DNA of 64,000 nucleotides, from contig NZ_BIML01000004.1 in assembly GCF_004001065.1 (NCBI RefSeq), forward strand, positions 62,001 through 126,000. Reading direction: 5' to 3'. Positions within the stretch are counted from its first letter, which is position 1. Each line of letters starts with the position of its first letter. The stretch comes from Paenibacillus xylaniclasticus. GTDB taxonomy: Bacteria > Bacillota > Bacilli > Paenibacillales > Paenibacillaceae. The translations under genes and the position numbers were made by a program. The notes under the pieces were generated by a model, which was not told where the DNA came from, did no database searches, and saw only the letters and a list, made by a program, of their open reading frames with translations. This document shows, one piece after another, positions 62,351 through 64,000 of the stretch.

Positions 62351-63280
62351 CTAGGCCCCGACATACACAATGTCACTGACGCCGCGTTCGCGATCGCGTC
62401 CTTGCGGGTTATTGACAACTCTTCCCATGAAGTACATTGTGGACGAGCCGCCGCCGTCGAGATTGTAGGCTTCCGTGCAGCCTAGCTGCTGAAACAAATC
62501 GGCGAATTCGGCAAGTGTCATGCCGCGGCTGTAATTGTTAGCTCGGCCGTCAACAACAACGAACACATAGTGGTTAGGCTCGATAATCCCAATACCGGTT
62601 CGCGGATTAGAGTTCTGAATGGACCGGTTGCCGAAGTTGGTGTCGATCTCAACATGCTCGAAGCTGCTTGTTATTTGTCCATCTATCAGAAGTGCAGGTC
62701 CGAATGAAAAGGTGTTCGTTACCCCTTGCGCCAGCAGTTCGGATGAACTGATGCTTTGCTCATCATAGGATTTCATCGTGCCGTTTTGAAACAAGGCCAG
62801 ACCTGTCCGAGCCGGTTCATCACGGTACAGAACGCCGTTACGGATAATAACGCCGTCGCTTCGGAAGCCATAGTAATCGCCGTTAATGGCCAATACAGCA
62901 TTGTGAGCGGCTGCGATTGTTGAAGTTTTATCTATAATATTGCGGCCGAATTGGTTCTTAGCGAAAGCTGACTGCAGCGTTGCGCCGTTTTTCAGCTTGA
63001 CATCGGCGACAAAGTATGTGATAGCATCCTTGCCTGTGCCCGTTTGGACTTTCTGAATCGCAATCTCGGATTGATCGCTCGAATAATGCCAATCGTCGAA
63101 CTGAGCATTCGAGATGCTGGATTGGCCTTCGTCAGAAGCAGCCGGATCGTCAGGCAGGACAACCTCGACATGTTCAATCAAATAACGATCGGCCAGCTTG
63201 TACAGCACGGCGCCAATGACCAGAACGAGGACGGCTGTTACAGCAAGCGTAATCCGTAATCGCTGGGACATTTTGTTCAT
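62351..63280 (-). CDS. Phosphodiester-glycosidase-domain exported protein
   Basis: A 309-residue protein with one N-terminal membrane anchor (ITLAVTAVLVLVIGAVLYKL) and an extracytoplasmic NAGPA (phosphodiester glycosidase) domain. The conserved AINGDYYGF at about 130-138 and the end motif AYNLDGGGSSTMYFMGRVVN are clear. Family members cleave sugar-1-phosphodiester bonds; a wall or teichoic acid substrate is likely but unproven. ATG at 63280 behind AGAAGG; on the same strand as the GtrA fusion. Confidence 0.9.
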   Translation of the reverse strand: MNKMSQRLRITLAVTAVLVLVIGAVLYKLADRYLIEHVEVVLPDDPAASDEGQSSISNAQFDDWHYSSDQSEIAIQKVQTGTGKDAITYFVADVKLKNGATLQSAFAKNQFGRNIIDKTSTIAAAHNAVLAINGDYYGFRSDGVIIRNGVLYRDEPARTGLALFQNGTMKSYDEQSISSSELLAQGVTNTFSFGPALLIDGQITSSFEHVEIDTNFGNRSIQNSNPRTGIGIIEPNHYVFVVVDGRANNYSRGMTLAEFADLFQQLGCTEAYNLDGGGSSTMYFMGRVVNNPQGRDRERGVSDIVYVGA

Positions 63281-63402
63281 AGTGTGAACCTTCTTTCTGA
63301 TTCAAGGTGGATATGGAGATGCTTTGCTTTGGTAATGTTGTAAGCATTGTCGCACCGTCCACTGAAACGTGCTTGAACCTTAGCTGAACATGTGCTGAAA
63401 AC

Positions 63403-63446
63403 AAAAAAAGCTCCTCTGCCCGGCTTCTGGGCTAGAGGAGCTTTCT
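63403..63446 (-). terminator. Terminator after the 37-residue peptide gene
   Basis: On the minus strand AAAGCTCCTCTAGCCC pairs with GGGCAGAGGAGCTTT and is followed by TTTTT. It lies between the peptide gene and the NAGPA gene. Confidence 0.85.
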
Positions 63447-63479
63447 ATCGACAATGCTTAATTTATAAGGGGGTAAAGA

Positions 63480-63593
63480 TCAGCCGCCGACGCTTGCGGC
63501 GAGCCAGCCGCATATAGACAGCAGCAAGCTTTCGATGACGACGGAGGTAACGACGATCGTCCGGATGAATTGATTCGAGGGAGCATCGTTCAT
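63480..63593 (-). CDS. Small single-span membrane peptide, 37 residues
   Basis: A short frame with one hydrophobic stretch (TIVVTSVVIESLLLSICGWL) preceded by a polar head. GGAG lies nine bases before its ATG at 63593, and a strong terminator follows about 35 bases after the stop, so it looks like a real one-gene transcript. No family is recognised. Longer in-frame starts exist but lack the site. Confidence 0.5.
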   Translation of the reverse strand: MNDAPSNQFIRTIVVTSVVIESLLLSICGWLAASVGG

Positions 63594-63754
63594 AAGGCAT
63601 GTCTCCGATCCGTTGCTAAGTTTCGAGTAAATGTAAGAGGTGAGATAAACAGGTCTTAACATTACTTTGAACTTAACAGGCGAGAAGGCGTTATGACAAC
63701 GAAAATCGTTGTGTGATTAACCGCAATATTGCTGCGATATTGGATAACGGGCAG

Positions 63755-64000
63755 CTAATGAACGACAGGGGGCTCCCGGTGTTCGTGCTCTGAAATGCCG
63801 CTAAGCGCATTAATTGCTCCTTGCTTCAACGACTGCTGTACAGCTAGGTCACCAATGGCTATGACACCGACTAATTTGTCATTATCCACGACAGGCAATC
63901 GCCGAATTTGATTGGCTGCCATCTTCTTCGCTGCTTCTTCGACCGTCGCGTCCGGTGATATCGTCTCCAGATGCTTGGTCATCACTTCCTTCACCGCCGT
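63755..64000 (-). CDS. CBS-domain protein (partial, C-terminal part)
   Basis: The frame is open to the right edge of the window, so only the C-terminal part is seen (82 residues). It contains one CBS domain: VMTKHLETISPDATVEEAAK, then IRRLPVVDNDKLVGVIAIGD. Two CBS domains usually occur together, so the first probably lies beyond the edge. Such small proteins (YhcV-like) bind adenine nucleotides. It ends with an acidic, His-rich tail (SEHEHREPPVVH). Confidence 0.85.
   Translation of the reverse strand, partial: TAVKEVMTKHLETISPDATVEEAAKKMAANQIRRLPVVDNDKLVGVIAIGDLAVQQSLKQGAINALSGISEHEHREPPVVH

Overview
The window looks like chromosomal DNA of an endospore-forming Firmicute of the Paenibacillus/Cohnella type. 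It has moderate-to-high GC, AGGAGG-like ribosome binding sites, several GTG and TTG starts, the sporulation genes spoVM and spoVIF, a T-box leader in front of tyrS, and a gene order that follows the Bacillus ylo region with lineage-specific replacements. No rRNA, tRNA, CRISPR array, insertion sequence or prophage was recognised. Identifications rest on reading motifs and translated proteins; no database search was run.

Region 1 (1-7340) holds an XPB-like helicase with a conserved-type partner, ylbF and ylbG, an unrecognised 145-residue protein, a LysR regulator and an overlapping PHP-domain phosphoesterase. Region 2 (7341-11718) is an organosulfur operon (ssuA-ssuD-ssuC-ssuB) behind a clear sigma-A promoter with an inverted repeat in its leader. 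Region 3 (11719-40622) is the core housekeeping block: rqcH on the minus strand, then on the plus strand a Ca-type P-ATPase, dapF, yitJ, remA, gmk, rpoZ, coaBC, priA, def, fmt, rsmB, rlmN, prpC, prkC, rsgA, rpe, a small membrane protein, spoVM, then rpmB (minus), yloU, fakA, a DegV/FakB protein, recG and spoVIF. Compared with the B. subtilis order as I know it, dapF and yitJ take the place of yloC, the membrane protein that of yloS, and degV that of sdaAB-sdaAA.

Region 4 (40623-47794) is mixed: a YedK/HMCES-type protein, a YppC-like protein, T-box-controlled tyrS, an APH(6)-like kinase with a tiny overlapping gene, and a LexA-box-controlled Y-family polymerase with a YolD-like partner and a 31-codon leader ORF.

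Region 5 (47908-60432) is the most unusual. A 141-residue beta-rich protein gene with its own terminator is followed by a tightly packed 12-kb run of plus-strand genes for an elaborate glycan: a glycosyltransferase with a helical C-terminal region, a glycosyltransferase fused to two methyltransferase-like domains, glucose-1-phosphate cytidylyltransferase, CDP-glucose 4,6-dehydratase, a C-methyltransferase-type enzyme, an NAD-dependent epimerase/reductase fused to the N-terminal half of a transketolase, the matching C-terminal half, a TylF-like O-methyltransferase, a hexapeptide-repeat acyltransferase and another glycosyltransferase. These genes suggest a CDP-activated, branched and O-methylated 6-deoxy sugar made and transferred by one operon. 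The combination with a transketolase, and the fusion, are the best candidates in this window for undescribed biochemistry.

Region 6 (60433-64000) has a PAP2 phosphatase, a convergent glycosyltransferase-GtrA fusion, a phosphodiester-glycosidase-type exported protein, a 37-residue membrane peptide with its own terminator, and the C-terminal part of a CBS-domain protein cut by the window edge.
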